From: Arenimonas composti TR7-09 = DSM 18010
GTDB lineage: Bacteria > Pseudomonadota > Gammaproteobacteria > Xanthomonadales > Xanthomonadaceae
DNA: 64,000 nt
Reading direction: 5' to 3'
Assembly (NCBI RefSeq): GCF_000426365.1
Contig: NZ_AUFF01000007.1
Location: forward strand, 62,001 to 126,000
Of the stretch, positions 52,801 through 60,375 are shown one piece after another. The notes under the pieces are model-generated. The model saw only the letters and a list, made by a program, of their open reading frames with translations. It ran no database searches and had not been told where the DNA came from. The position numbers and the translations under genes are program-made. The first letter of the stretch is position 1. Each line of letters starts with the position of its first letter.

Positions 52801-52905
52801 GCCGCAGCGGCAGGCGCACATGTAGCAGGTCGTCTGGCGGACGGTGTCGCCGACGGGGGTCTGGGTGGCGATGTGCGGCTCTGGCATGCGCACATTGTGG
52901 CCCAT
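49807..52905 (-). CDS. Molybdopterin oxidoreductase catalytic subunit (SoeA/DmsA-like), with REP-encoded inserts
   Basis: This 1032-residue bis-MGD enzyme has the N-terminal cluster motif TTCYMCACRCGINVHL (about 25), GVLCAKGSAGIMQHY and the EISWEEAIALATDWL segment. The VNPVRTGYGAIADEW, RGISAHSNG and late WGSQNAWLRQITARN molybdopterin motifs are also present. It has no Tat signal, and its sequence and B/C partners resemble cytoplasmic SoeA sulfite dehydrogenases more than DMSO reductase, but substrate is inferred. Three REP-derived stretches are translated: about residues 297-328, 640-649 and 819-853. They fall between conserved blocks. ATG 52905 is used. ATG 52887 is an alternative. First gene of the operon. 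Confidence 0.9.
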   Translation of the reverse strand: MGHNVRMPEPHIATQTPVGDTVRQTTCYMCACRCGINVHLKDGRIRYIEGNPAHPVNRGVLCAKGSAGIMQHYSPARLERPMKRVGARGENRFEEISWEEAIALATDWLRAAREKDPDRLAFFTGRDQSQALTGWWAQQYGTINYAAHGGFCSVNMAAGGLYTLGGSFWEFGEPDWDRSRYLMMWGVAEDHDSNPIKLGLGKMKGRGAKIVAVNPVRTGYGAIADEWIGIRPGTDGLFAFALIHELLKADRIDLDYLVRYTNAHWLVIRDPGAADDGLFARDADGRPLCWNRAAPPVGAPSGAMPSPVGAPSGAMPCAESIAPEGAPTAADAVDISPAVVGEYRLPDGRSAVPVFHLVAERYLDPQYAPDAVAERCGVPADTIRRIARELAAAAFDQPCVIEQPWTDAWGRPHERMVGRPVSFHAMRGISAHSNGFHTCRALHLLQLLLGAVDTPGSFRYQPPFPRPIPPGNRPGKTRGANGVLDAGPLGFVHGPEDLLVDADGQPRRIDHAYSWKYPLAVHGMMHTVIRNAWARDPGPIDVLFLFMANMSWNSAMNTAETMRWLTDRDEEGEYRIPKIIYSDAYSSEMVAYADLVLPDTTYLERYDAISLLDRPISDAECAADAMRWPVLDPAQSEQPVGSRLKPLRQRDVRGFQSVLIDIGARLGLPGLVNADGLPRYRDYADYIVNHERAPGIGLLAGWRGDGTQHGKGPPNPNQLEHYQANGGFWQGEVPHAGSFFKMANRDYLDWAQGMGFIPKAEPVVLQLYSETLQKFRLAAQGHGPVQPPESERERVATYFDPLPFWYEPFEGAQLSSSAVGAPSGAMPSGAMPLGATRSGAKAEKGIAPEGAPTGATQFPLSAVTQRPPFMYHAWGSQNAWLRQITARNFLYLHPSTAAAHGIADGDWVHVDSHHGRITVQCRHAGNVQPDTVWTWNAIGKRRGAWKLAPDAPESRKGFLMNHLISDVLPKNDYANADPVTGQAAWFDLRVRISRADDAGAGESSPQFAALSKGPDKDEALRYGAGFRRGDRA
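50348..50451. repeat. REP cluster inside the catalytic subunit gene (C-terminal)
   Basis: A left arm (GTAGGAGCGCCTTCAGGCG at 50348), a degenerate middle and a tandem GGCATCGCGCCTGAAGGC duplication lead to a right arm ending CTCCTAC at 50451. It is translated in frame as VGAPSGAMPSGAMPLGA... KGIAPEGAPT. Confidence 0.92.
50961..50986. repeat. Degenerate REP arm inside the catalytic subunit gene (middle)
   Basis: GCCGGAGCGGCTTCAGCCGC followed by GATCCC is a diverged GTAG-type arm. It is translated in another frame relation as GSRLKPLR between EQPV and QRDVRGFQ. Confidence 0.65.
51923..52017. repeat. REP cluster inside the catalytic subunit gene (N-terminal third)
   Basis: One left arm (51923) and two tandem right arms (ending 51984 and 52017). 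Translated in frame as VGAPSGAM twice and SIAPEGAPT once, between the conserved PLCWNRAAPP and AADAVDISPAVVGEY. Confidence 0.92.
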
Positions 52906-52920
52906 TCCCCCGTCCCCACT

Positions 52921-52995
52921 GTAGGAGCGCCTTCAGGCGCGACGCCTTCGCCCGTCCTTCCGCGGCGAAGGCATCGCGCCTGAAGGCGCTCCCAC
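52921..52995. repeat. GTAG-type REP pair between the molybdoenzyme operon and WYL gene
   Basis: Left arm GTAGGAGCGCCTTCAGGCG at 52921, right arm ending CTCCCAC at 52995 (one mismatch). It begins 15 bases upstream of the catalytic-subunit ATG, in a divergent promoter region. Confidence 0.9.
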
Positions 52996-53056
52996 GGGGC
53001 GGCGGAGGGGGGATAGGCCGTATCCTTCGGGCTCCGTACGCCACCATCCGAAGCCC

Positions 53057-54031
53057 ATGGATCGTTACGAACGCACCCTCGCCCTGCACCGCATCCTGAA
53101 GTCCGCGCGCTACCCGGTCGGCCTGAAGCGGCTGATGGACGAGCTGGAGTGTTCACGGGCCACGCTGTACCGCGACATCGCCTTCCTGCGCGATGCGCTC
53201 GGCGCCCCGATCGAGAGCGATCCGACCGGCGACGGCGGCTTCCGCTACGCCGCCGACGAGGCCGACCGCTTCGAGCTGCCGGGCCTGTGGCTGAGCTCGG
53301 ACGAGCTGCACGCGCTGCTGGCGACCCACCAGCTGCTCGACCGCACCGGTCAGGGCGTGCTCGAGAGCGCGCTGGCGCCGCTGCGCGGGCGCATCGAGAA
53401 GCTGCTCGACCAGCATGCCGGCGGCCGCCGCTGGCCGGTCGAACGCATCCGCGTGCTGGCCAGCGGCGTGCGCCGCCGCGACGAACACGCCTTCCGCGTC
53501 GTCGCCGGCGCGGTGCTGGAACGGCGCCAGCTCACCTTCGACTACCTCGCGCGCTCGACCAACGAACACACCCACCGCACCGTGTCGCCGCAGCGGCTGA
53601 CGCATTACCGCGACAACTGGTACCTCGATGCCTGGGACCACGACCGCGAGGCCCTGCGCAGTTTCAGCGTCGACCGCATCGCCCAGGCGCGCGCGCTCGA
53701 CGCCACCGCCCGCGACATTCCCGACGACGAACTCAAGCAGCACCTGTCCTCGAGCTACGGCATCTTCAGCGGCACGCCGAAGGGCACCGCGGTGATCCGC
53801 TTCTCGGCGAAGGCGGCGCGCTGGGTCGCCGACGAGTACTGGCACTCGAAGCAGGAAGGCGCCTTCCTGCCCGACGGCCGCTACGAGCTGCGCATCCCCT
53901 ACAGCAACGCCCGGGAACTGCTGATGGACGTGCTGCGTTACGGCGCCGATGCCGAGGTGGTCGGGCCGCCGCCGCTGCGGGCGCAGGCGCGCACCCTGCT
54001 GCAGCTGGCGCTGGCGGCGTATGACGACTGA
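53057..54031 (+). CDS. WYL-domain transcriptional regulator
   Basis: This 324-residue regulator has an N-terminal HTH_11/DeoR-like domain (RYERTLALHRILKSARYPVGLKR, ECSRATLYRDIAFL). The WYL domain at about 140-215 opens RQLTFDYLAR and contains the YRDNWYLDAWDHDR motif. A WCX-type C-terminal domain follows. WYL regulators bind nucleic-acid or nucleotide ligands. Its target is unknown, though it is divergent from the molybdoenzyme operon and translationally coupled to the patatin gene (11-base overlap), which are the nearest candidates. Confidence 0.92.
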   Translation: MDRYERTLALHRILKSARYPVGLKRLMDELECSRATLYRDIAFLRDALGAPIESDPTGDGGFRYAADEADRFELPGLWLSSDELHALLATHQLLDRTGQGVLESALAPLRGRIEKLLDQHAGGRRWPVERIRVLASGVRRRDEHAFRVVAGAVLERRQLTFDYLARSTNEHTHRTVSPQRLTHYRDNWYLDAWDHDREALRSFSVDRIAQARALDATARDIPDDELKQHLSSSYGIFSGTPKGTAVIRFSAKAARWVADEYWHSKQEGAFLPDGRYELRIPYSNARELLMDVLRYGADAEVVGPPPLRAQARTLLQLALAAYDD

Positions 54032-55031
54032 ACCGGCCCCGGTGCGTGGCCGCATCGCCCTGGTGCTCGGCGCCGGCGGCGCCCGCGGCCTGGCCCACAT
54101 CGGCGTGCTGCAGGTGCTGCGCGAGCGCGGTTACGAGGTCGCCGGCATCTCGGGCTCGTCGATGGGCGCCCTGGTCGGCGGCATCTTCGCCGCCGGCCGG
54201 CTCGACGAATACTGCGACTGGGCCTGCGCGCTGGAACGCCGCGGCGTGCTGCGCCTGCTCGACTTCGCCTTCGGCTCGCCCGGGCTCTTCCACGGCGAAC
54301 GCGTGATCGGTGCGCTGCGCGAGCTGGTCGGCGACCACCGTATCGAGGAGCTGCCGATTCCGTATGTCGCGGTCGCGACGGATCTGGCACGGCAGCGCGA
54401 GGTCTGGCTGACCCGCGGCCGCCTGTTCGATGCGATCCGCGCCTCGATAGCGATCCCGATGATCTTCACCCCGCACCGCGTGGGCCGCCGCGACCTCGTC
54501 GACGGCGGCCTGCTGGCGCCGGTGCCGATCGCGCCGACGCGGGCGATGCACGTCGACCGCGTGATCGCCGTCGACGTCAACGCGCCGGCGCCCTGGAACA
54601 ATCCGCTGCCGCAGGCGGTGGCGTCCCCGTCGCCGGCGCCCGCGGTCACCGCCACCGATACCCATGCCGCCGACCGCGACGCGTCCGCGGGCGAGGCCGG
54701 CAGCGAGTCCGCGCTCGTCGCGGGCGAGGTCGCCGGCGGCCCCCGCCTGCGCGAACGCATGGCGGCGATATGGGAATCGATCGTGCACCGCGCCGAATCC
54801 GAACCGGCGCCGGCGGCGCCGAAGCCGCACGGCCTGGTCGACCTGATGGCGCGCTCGCTCGACACGATGCAGGCGCAGATGGCGCGCATCCAGCTCGCCC
54901 AGGATCCGCCCGACCTGCTGATCCAGGTCAGCGGCGAATCGGCGCTGTTCTACGAGTTCTGGCGCGCGCGTGAGCTGGTCGAGCTCGGCCGCGACGCCGC
55001 CGAACGCGCCCTCGACGCCGCCGGCCTCTGA
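54021..55031 (+). CDS. Patatin-like phospholipase
   Basis: This 336-residue RssA-type hydrolase has the oxyanion hole GAGGARGLAHIGVL (near 20), the nucleophile GISGSSMGALVGG (Ser near 50) and the catalytic Asp in LVDGGLLAPVP (DGG). A low-complexity Ala/Pro/Ser-rich loop of about 60 residues (near 200-260) interrupts the C-terminal half. The start ATG 54021 lies inside the end of the WYL gene. It is followed by a cluster of degenerate REP arms. Substrate is unknown; the family hydrolyses phospholipid acyl chains. Confidence 0.9.
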   Translation: MTTEPAPVRGRIALVLGAGGARGLAHIGVLQVLRERGYEVAGISGSSMGALVGGIFAAGRLDEYCDWACALERRGVLRLLDFAFGSPGLFHGERVIGALRELVGDHRIEELPIPYVAVATDLARQREVWLTRGRLFDAIRASIAIPMIFTPHRVGRRDLVDGGLLAPVPIAPTRAMHVDRVIAVDVNAPAPWNNPLPQAVASPSPAPAVTATDTHAADRDASAGEAGSESALVAGEVAGGPRLRERMAAIWESIVHRAESEPAPAAPKPHGLVDLMARSLDTMQAQMARIQLAQDPPDLLIQVSGESALFYEFWRARELVELGRDAAERALDAAGL

Positions 55032-55045
55032 CCCTGCCGCCCCCT

Positions 55046-55122
55046 GTAGGAGCGGCTTCAGCCGCGATCACACTCACACCCGGCCTCAGCCGCGCCACAC
55101 CCGGCCTCAGCCGCGACCCCAA
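55046..55122. repeat. REP arm with degenerate tandem copies
   Basis: One good GTAGGAGCGGCTTCAGCCGC arm (55046) is followed by two shorter CGGCCTCAGCCGCG units separated by CACACC-type spacers. It appears to be a decaying cluster. Confidence 0.75.
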
Positions 55123-55201
55123 GCGCCCACGCCCACCCCGCGTCTCGGCCCGTGAGATGACCGCTCGCCAATCTCCAGGTCAACGTCACCGGAGCCACGC
55201 C

Positions 55202-55462
55202 ATGCACACGCCGACCCTGTTCGAAGTCGTCAACCGCACACTGTGGCAGTGCCTGGCCCTGGGTACCGCCGCCGTGGCCTTCGTGCCCGCCGCACGGGGC
55301 ATGTCGACGATCGGCTGGTGGCCGTACTGGCTGGTCATCGCGCCGGCCGTCGGTCTGCTGGTCCTGCACCGGCAGCGCGTCGCCGCAATGGCCGGGGTCA
55401 GGATTTTTTTCGCGCGCCGGGGCGAGGTGGCACCGCTGCGCACCGGCCGCAGCCACGGCTGA
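55202..55462 (+). CDS. Small membrane protein of unknown function
   Basis: This 86-residue protein has two predicted transmembrane helices (about 14-33 and 41-61, with WWPYWLVIAPAVGLLVL) and a basic C-terminal tail. It opens HTPTLFEVVNRTLWQC. The Met at 55202 is the first one followed by a membrane-protein-like sequence. No partner or domain identifies its role. It stands alone between patatin and prolyl oligopeptidase genes. Confidence 0.7.
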   Translation: MHTPTLFEVVNRTLWQCLALGTAAVAFVPAARGMSTIGWWPYWLVIAPAVGLLVLHRQRVAAMAGVRIFFARRGEVAPLRTGRSHG

Positions 55463-55631
55463 GTGACGGGGAGCGCTAGAGTGGTGGCCCGCCGCCATCC
55501 CGGTTGACGGCCGGGACGCGTGGCGCTATGCGAAGGCTTTCACCCCTCCGAACCCGTGACTTCCGAACCCCGACCTACCGCGCCGGGCCGTGCTAGCGTC
55601 CCCGGTCCGTCCGATCCGTCCGGAGTTGCCG

Positions 55632-57746
55632 ATGCGCCTCACTGCCCTCGCCTGGCTGACCGCCGCCACGTTGTCCACCGCCGCGCTCGCTGCCGAGCCG
55701 CCTGCCGCCGAGGCTGCCATGCCCGATGATCCCTACCTCTGGCTCGAAGACGTCGAAGGCGACGGTGCCCTCGACTGGGTGCGTGCCCGCAATGCCGTGT
55801 CCGAAGCACAACTGGCGCAGACGCCGGAGTTCGCGAAACTGCGCGACGACCTGCTCGCCGCGATGAACTCCGATGCGCGCATCCCCTACGTGTCGAAGGT
55901 GGGGGACTACTTCTACAACTTCTGGCGCGACCGGCAGAACCCGCAGGGTGTCTGGCGGCGCACCACGCTCGAGGAATACCGCAAGCCGGATCCGAAGTGG
56001 GAAGTGCTGCTGGACATCGACGCGCTCGGCAAGGCCGAAGGCGTCAACTGGGTCTGGGCCGGCGCCGACTGCCTGCGCCCGGCCTACGACCGCTGCCTGA
56101 TCAACCTGTCGCGCGGCGGTGCCGATGCGACGGTGACGCGCGAGTTCGACATTTCCGACCGCGCCTTCGTCGACGGCGGCTTCAGCCGTCCCGAGGCGAA
56201 GGGCAGCATGGGCTGGATCGACCTCGACACGGTCTACGTGATGACCGATTTCGGCGAAGGTTCGATGACCAGCTCCGGATATCCGCGCACCGCCCGCCTG
56301 TGGAAGCGCGGCACGCCGATGGAGCGCGCGACGCTGGTGTTCGAAGGCCAGGCCTCGGACATCTCCGTCGGCGCCTGGCACGACGACACGCCGGGCTTCG
56401 AGCGCGACTTCATCTACCGCGGCACGACCTTCTACACGAACGAGCTGTACCTGATCCGCGACGGCCAGCCGGTCAGGATCGACCTGCCGGACGGTGCCGA
56501 GAAGGGCGTCTACCGCGAATGGCTGAGCGTCGAGCTGCGCCAGCCGTGGACCGTCGGCGACCGCGAGTACGCCGCCGGCTCGCTGCTGATCACCCGCCTC
56601 GACGATTTCCTCGCCGGCAAGCGCGAGTTCGACGTGCTGTTCGCGCCGACCGCCAACACCTCGCTGGCCGGTACCGCGGTGACGAAGGACCACGTGATCC
56701 TCAACGTGCTCGAGGACGTCAAGAACCGCCTGTACGTGCTGACGCCCGGTGAAAACGGCTGGACGCGCGCGCTGCTCGAGGGGGCGCCGGCGCTCGGCAC
56801 GGTCAGCATCGGCGCGGTCGACCGTGAGGAGTCGAACGACTACTTCATGACGGTCACCGACTACCTGACGCCCACCGCGCTGTTCCACGGCACCATCGGC
56901 GGCGGTGCGCCGGAGAAGCTGAAGCAACTGCCGGCCTTCTTCGACGCCTCCGGCTTCGAGATCAGCCAGCACTTCGCGACCAGCGCCGACGGCACCCGCG
57001 TCCCGTACTTCATGGTGGCCCCCAGGGCGCTGCCGCTCGACGGCGACAACCCGACCCTGCTGTACGGCTACGGTGGTTTCGAGGTCTCGCAGGTTCCCGC
57101 GTATTCGGCGAACGTCGGCCTCGGCTGGCTGGCGCAGGGCGGCGTGTTCGTGGTCGCCAACATCCGCGGCGGTGGCGAATACGGCCCGCGCTGGCACCAG
57201 GCGGCGCTGCGCGAGAACCGCATCAAGGCCTACGAGGATTTCGCCGCGGTGGCGCAGGACCTGATCGCGCGCAAGGTGACGCGGCCGCAGCGCCTGGGCA
57301 TCCAGGGCGGCAGCAACGGCGGCCTGCTGATGGGCAACATGACCGTGCTGTATCCGGAGCTGTTCGGCGCCGTCGTCTGCCAGGTGCCGCTGCTCGACAT
57401 GTGGCGCTACAACAAGCTGCTCGCCGGCGCGTCCTGGGTCGCCGAATACGGTGATCCGGACATCCCTGAGGACTGGGCCTTCCTGCGCCGCTACTCGCCG
57501 TACCAGAACGTGTCCGCCGACGTCGCTTACCCGCCGGTGCTGTTCACGACCTCGACCCGCGACGACCGCGTGCATCCGGGCCATGCCCGCAAGATGATGG
57601 CGCGCATGATGGAGCAGGGTCACGACGTCCTCTACTACGAGAACATCGAGGGCGGCCACGGCGGTGCGGCGAACAATGCCCAGGACGCCTACATGCGTGC
57701 GCTGGCCTACACCTTCCTCAAACAGAAGCTGTTCGCCGGCAAATAA
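55632..57746 (+). CDS. Prolyl oligopeptidase family serine peptidase (S9), exported
   Basis: This 704-residue protein has a signal peptide (MRLTALAWLTAATLSTAALA). A beta-propeller domain (about 60-410) is followed by an alpha/beta-hydrolase catalytic domain. The nucleophile is in GIQGGSNGGLLMG (Ser near 560), the Asp in TSTRDDRVHPGHA and the His in EGGHGGA. The opening PDDPYLWLEDVEGDGALDWV is typical of S9A enzymes. Predicted periplasmic cleavage of short peptides after proline. ATG 55632 is chosen for its signal peptide. An upstream frame to 55590 adds an unlikely extension. Three REP arms follow its stop. Confidence 0.94.
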   Translation: MRLTALAWLTAATLSTAALAAEPPAAEAAMPDDPYLWLEDVEGDGALDWVRARNAVSEAQLAQTPEFAKLRDDLLAAMNSDARIPYVSKVGDYFYNFWRDRQNPQGVWRRTTLEEYRKPDPKWEVLLDIDALGKAEGVNWVWAGADCLRPAYDRCLINLSRGGADATVTREFDISDRAFVDGGFSRPEAKGSMGWIDLDTVYVMTDFGEGSMTSSGYPRTARLWKRGTPMERATLVFEGQASDISVGAWHDDTPGFERDFIYRGTTFYTNELYLIRDGQPVRIDLPDGAEKGVYREWLSVELRQPWTVGDREYAAGSLLITRLDDFLAGKREFDVLFAPTANTSLAGTAVTKDHVILNVLEDVKNRLYVLTPGENGWTRALLEGAPALGTVSIGAVDREESNDYFMTVTDYLTPTALFHGTIGGGAPEKLKQLPAFFDASGFEISQHFATSADGTRVPYFMVAPRALPLDGDNPTLLYGYGGFEVSQVPAYSANVGLGWLAQGGVFVVANIRGGGEYGPRWHQAALRENRIKAYEDFAAVAQDLIARKVTRPQRLGIQGGSNGGLLMGNMTVLYPELFGAVVCQVPLLDMWRYNKLLAGASWVAEYGDPDIPEDWAFLRRYSPYQNVSADVAYPPVLFTTSTRDDRVHPGHARKMMARMMEQGHDVLYYENIEGGHGGAANNAQDAYMRALAYTFLKQKLFAGK

Positions 57747-57758
57747 CCCGCCGTTCCT

Positions 57759-57884
57759 GTAGGAGCGGCTTCAGCCGCGATGCCCTTCGCACCCATCGCG
57801 CCCCGTAGGAGCGGCTTCAGCCGCGATGCCTTTCGCGTCCTGGTCGGGAAAGAAGGAAAGCATCGCGCCTGAAGGCGCTCCTAC
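57759..57884. repeat. Three GTAG-type REP arms after the prolyl oligopeptidase gene
   Basis: Two direct copies of the GCGGCTTCAGCCGC version (57759 and 57805) and one inverted copy of the GCGCCTGAAGGCGC version ending 57884. They separate two convergent genes. Confidence 0.9.
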
Positions 57885-57904
57885 GGGTGGGTGGGGTGGG
57901 GGGA

Positions 57905-58555
57905 TTACCAGCCGGCCTCGCGCAGCAAGCCCTCCGTCGCCGCATCCGCCGGCTTCGCGACGAGGCCACCGCCGGGGCTGACGAAGACGTCGTAGGTGGC
58001 GCCGTCGAGCATCGGCAGGTAGGCGGCGCTGCCGAAGCGCGCATCCGCGATCGGCAGCGTCGCCAGCCAGCGCTGGTGGAACTCCCAGAAATCCCAGTCC
58101 CGGCGCAGGTCGTGCACGCTGCGCGGCCCGTCGAGTTCCTGCTTCGGATCCCCGTAGCGGCCACCGAGGCGCTCGAGGCGGTAGACCGGCGACAGCGTGA
58201 ACCGTGCCGGCAACGCCCAGCGCAGCACGCGCGCGTCGAGCTGCCATTCGTCGCCGAGCAGCACGTACTCGCGCGCCGGTGCGTCGGCGCTGACCAGCGT
58301 CGCGCGGAAGCGCTGCGGCGCCTCCTGTTTCAGCGTGATGCGCGCGACCGGCAGGTCGGCGACCAGCCACGACCAGTGCCGCAGCAACAGGCCGGCGCCG
58401 CCGGTCACCAGCGCCGCCAGCACCAGCAGCAGGCCGAGCAGGCGCCGCAGCAGCCGGCCGGCACCGCCGCGCCCGCGCCCGCGCCGCAGCAGCATCGCCA
58501 GGCCGATCAGCCCCAGCAGCAGCGCCGCCGCCCACAGCCAGTACGCCAGCGTCAT
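57905..58555 (-). CDS. Inner-membrane protein of unknown function
   Basis: This 216-residue protein has two N-terminal transmembrane helices (about 3-20 and 37-58) separated by an Arg/Gly-rich loop. A periplasmic domain with alternating strands follows (VARITLKQEAPQRFRATLV, REYVLLGDEWQLDARVLRW). It resembles proteins labelled cation/multidrug efflux pump in Xanthomonadales, though it has no RND or MFS features. It is divergent from lptM with only 43 bases between starts. Confidence 0.75.
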   Translation of the reverse strand: MTLAYWLWAAALLLGLIGLAMLLRRGRGRGGAGRLLRRLLGLLLVLAALVTGGAGLLLRHWSWLVADLPVARITLKQEAPQRFRATLVSADAPAREYVLLGDEWQLDARVLRWALPARFTLSPVYRLERLGGRYGDPKQELDGPRSVHDLRRDWDFWEFHQRWLATLPIADARFGSAAYLPMLDGATYDVFVSPGGGLVAKPADAATEGLLREAGW

Positions 58556-58585
58556 CGTCGCCCCCGTCGCGGATGTCGGCCGGAC

Positions 58586-58591
58586 TATACT
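58586..58591 (+). promoter_or_regulatory. -10 box for a leaderless lptM transcript
   Basis: TATACT ends only seven bases before the lptM ATG, so the predicted start site would be at or next to the A of the start codon. Confidence 0.35.
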
Positions 58592-58598
58592 CGCGGCC

Positions 58599-58817
58599 AT
58601 GAAAACGACCCGTAACGCCGTCGTCCTCGTGTCCGCGCTGCTGCTCGCCGCCGGCTGCGGCATGAAGGGGCCGCTGGTGCTGCCCGAGGCCGATACCGCG
58701 AACAACGGCAGCGCGCAGCCCACCGGCGGTACCTCGCGGCCGCCGGCCGCCGAACGCATCGACGCCGTCACCCCGACCGAAGCGGCCCCGCGCGTGGATT
58801 CCAGCGGCGACGAATGA
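58599..58817 (+). CDS. lptM: LPS-transport associated lipoprotein LptM (YifL)
   Basis: This 72-residue outer-membrane lipoprotein has the signal VVLVSALLLAAGC (acylated Cys at about 20). Immediately after it is the conserved CGMKGPLVLP motif of LptM, which assists LptD maturation. The remaining 45 residues are low-complexity. It overlaps dapF by ATGA. The lptM-dapF-DUF484-xerC order is standard in gammaproteobacteria. Confidence 0.92.
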   Translation: MKTTRNAVVLVSALLLAAGCGMKGPLVLPEADTANNGSAQPTGGTSRPPAAERIDAVTPTEAAPRVDSSGDE

Positions 58818-59683
58818 ACGTGGTCGCGGCCCAGCGCTTCAGCAAGATGCACGGCGCCGGCAACCACTTCGTGGTCGTCGACCTGCGGGGCGGGTTCGAG
58901 CCGGCGCCGGAATGGATCCGCGCGGTCGCCGACCCCTGCACCGGCGTCGGCTTCGACCAGCTGCTCGGCATCGAGGCCGCGCGCACTCCGGGCGCGGTCG
59001 CCGGCTTCCGCATCTGGAACACCGACGGCTCGCCGGCGCGGCAGTGCGGCAACGGTGCGCGCTGCGTCGCGTCCTGGCTGCGCCGCGAAGGCCTGCAGAT
59101 CGGCCGCGACTTCGTGCTCGACAGTCCGTCCGGCCCGTTGCGCGTCGAGGTGCTCGACGATGGTCGTTTCGCGGTGGAGATGGGGCGTCCCGACTTCGCC
59201 CCGACGGCGATTCCCTTCACGGCCGAGGCCGAGGCGCCGCAGTACCGGCGTCGGCTCTTCGACGAGGTGCTGAGCTTCGGCGCCGTGTCGATGGGCAATC
59301 CGCATGCCGTGGTCGAAGTCGCCGACGCCGCCGCGACGCCGGTGGCGACGCTCGCGACGCGGCTGCAGGGCAGCGGTGATTTTCCCGACGGCGTCAATGT
59401 CGGCTTCGCCCAGGTGCTGGCACCGGACCGCATCCGCCTGCGCGTGTACGAACGCGGTGTCGGCGAGACGCGCGCCTGCGGCAGCGGTGCCTGCGCGGCC
59501 GTCGCGGTGCTGGTGCGCCGGGGCCGGGTCGGCCGCGAGGTCGCGGTGGAACTGCCCGGCGGCGTGCTCGGCGTGCGCTGGCCGCAGGACGATGCGCCGG
59601 TGACGCTGTCGGGGCCGACCGCGTTCGTGTTCGACGGCAGTTTCGCCGCCGCCTTCGCCGCCGCCGCCGCGCCGGCGCGCTGA
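58814..59683 (+). CDS. dapF: Diaminopimelate epimerase
   Basis: DapF interconverts LL- and meso-diaminopimelate for lysine and peptidoglycan. The protein has 289 residues. The two catalytic cysteines are in ARQCGNGARC (near 78) and ACGSGACA (near 223). RFSKMHGAGNHFVVVD starts the protein. The C-terminal Ala-rich tail is slightly extended. Coupled to lptM, 20 bases before the DUF484 gene. Confidence 0.97.
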   Translation: MNVVAAQRFSKMHGAGNHFVVVDLRGGFEPAPEWIRAVADPCTGVGFDQLLGIEAARTPGAVAGFRIWNTDGSPARQCGNGARCVASWLRREGLQIGRDFVLDSPSGPLRVEVLDDGRFAVEMGRPDFAPTAIPFTAEAEAPQYRRRLFDEVLSFGAVSMGNPHAVVEVADAAATPVATLATRLQGSGDFPDGVNVGFAQVLAPDRIRLRVYERGVGETRACGSGACAAVAVLVRRGRVGREVAVELPGGVLGVRWPQDDAPVTLSGPTAFVFDGSFAAAFAAAAAPAR

Positions 59684-59703
59684 TTTCCCAGGAGCCCGAC
59701 CCG

Positions 59704-60375
59704 ATGATCGAAGAGAAGAACGAACGCCTCGGCGCGCACGAAGTCGCGGCCTTCCTGCGCCGGCACCCGAAGTTCCTCGGCCAGTTCCCCGACCTCGCGC
59801 TGAGCCTGGTGGTGCCGCGCGACGAGGGCCATGCCGCCTCGCTGGCCGGCTACCAGCTCGAAGTACTGCGTGACAAGAACCGCGAACTCAACCGCCGGCT
59901 CAACGAGCTCTTCGCGAACGCGCAGGAGAACGAACGCCTGGCGGTGCGCACGCACCAGCTGAGCCTGGCGCTGATGCGCGCGCACGGCGCCGCCGCGACG
60001 CTGCAGACGATGGTGGCGGTGCTCGCCGAGGATTTCCGCGGCGAGATCGTGCGCGTGGTGATGTTCGACGACGTCGGCGGCCTCGGGGCCGACTGGTTGC
60101 GGGTGCTCCCGCGCGACGATGCCACGCTGGCGCCGTTCGCCGATTTCCTTGCCGGCGACGAGCCGCTGACCGGGCGCCTGAACCAGGACAAGCTCGACTT
60201 CCTGTTCGGCGACCAGCAGTCGCGGGCGGCGTCGGCGGTGCTGCTGCCGCTGGCCGGGCGCGGCATGCTCGCGCTCGGCAGCTCCGATCCGAACCGCTTC
60301 TTCCCCGGCATGGGCACGCTGTTCCTGCGCATGATGGCGGAGGCGCTCGTCACGGCGCTGCGCCGCGACGACTGA
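59704..60375 (+). CDS. DUF484 family protein
   Basis: This 223-residue GAF-like protein opens LGAHEVAAFLRRHPKFLGQFP, the DUF484 signature, followed by a coiled-coil segment (DKNRELNRRLNELFANAQEN) and a GAF-type domain. It is always placed between dapF and xerC, and its stop shares a base with the xerC ATG (TGATG). Function is unknown. Confidence 0.93.
   Translation: MIEEKNERLGAHEVAAFLRRHPKFLGQFPDLALSLVVPRDEGHAASLAGYQLEVLRDKNRELNRRLNELFANAQENERLAVRTHQLSLALMRAHGAAATLQTMVAVLAEDFRGEIVRVVMFDDVGGLGADWLRVLPRDDATLAPFADFLAGDEPLTGRLNQDKLDFLFGDQQSRAASAVLLPLAGRGMLALGSSDPNRFFPGMGTLFLRMMAEALVTALRRDD

Noticed and set aside
47904-57884. Repeated GTAGGAGCG units considered as a CRISPR array
   Set aside because: The units are palindromic REPs with irregular spacing, mixed orientation and no cas genes.
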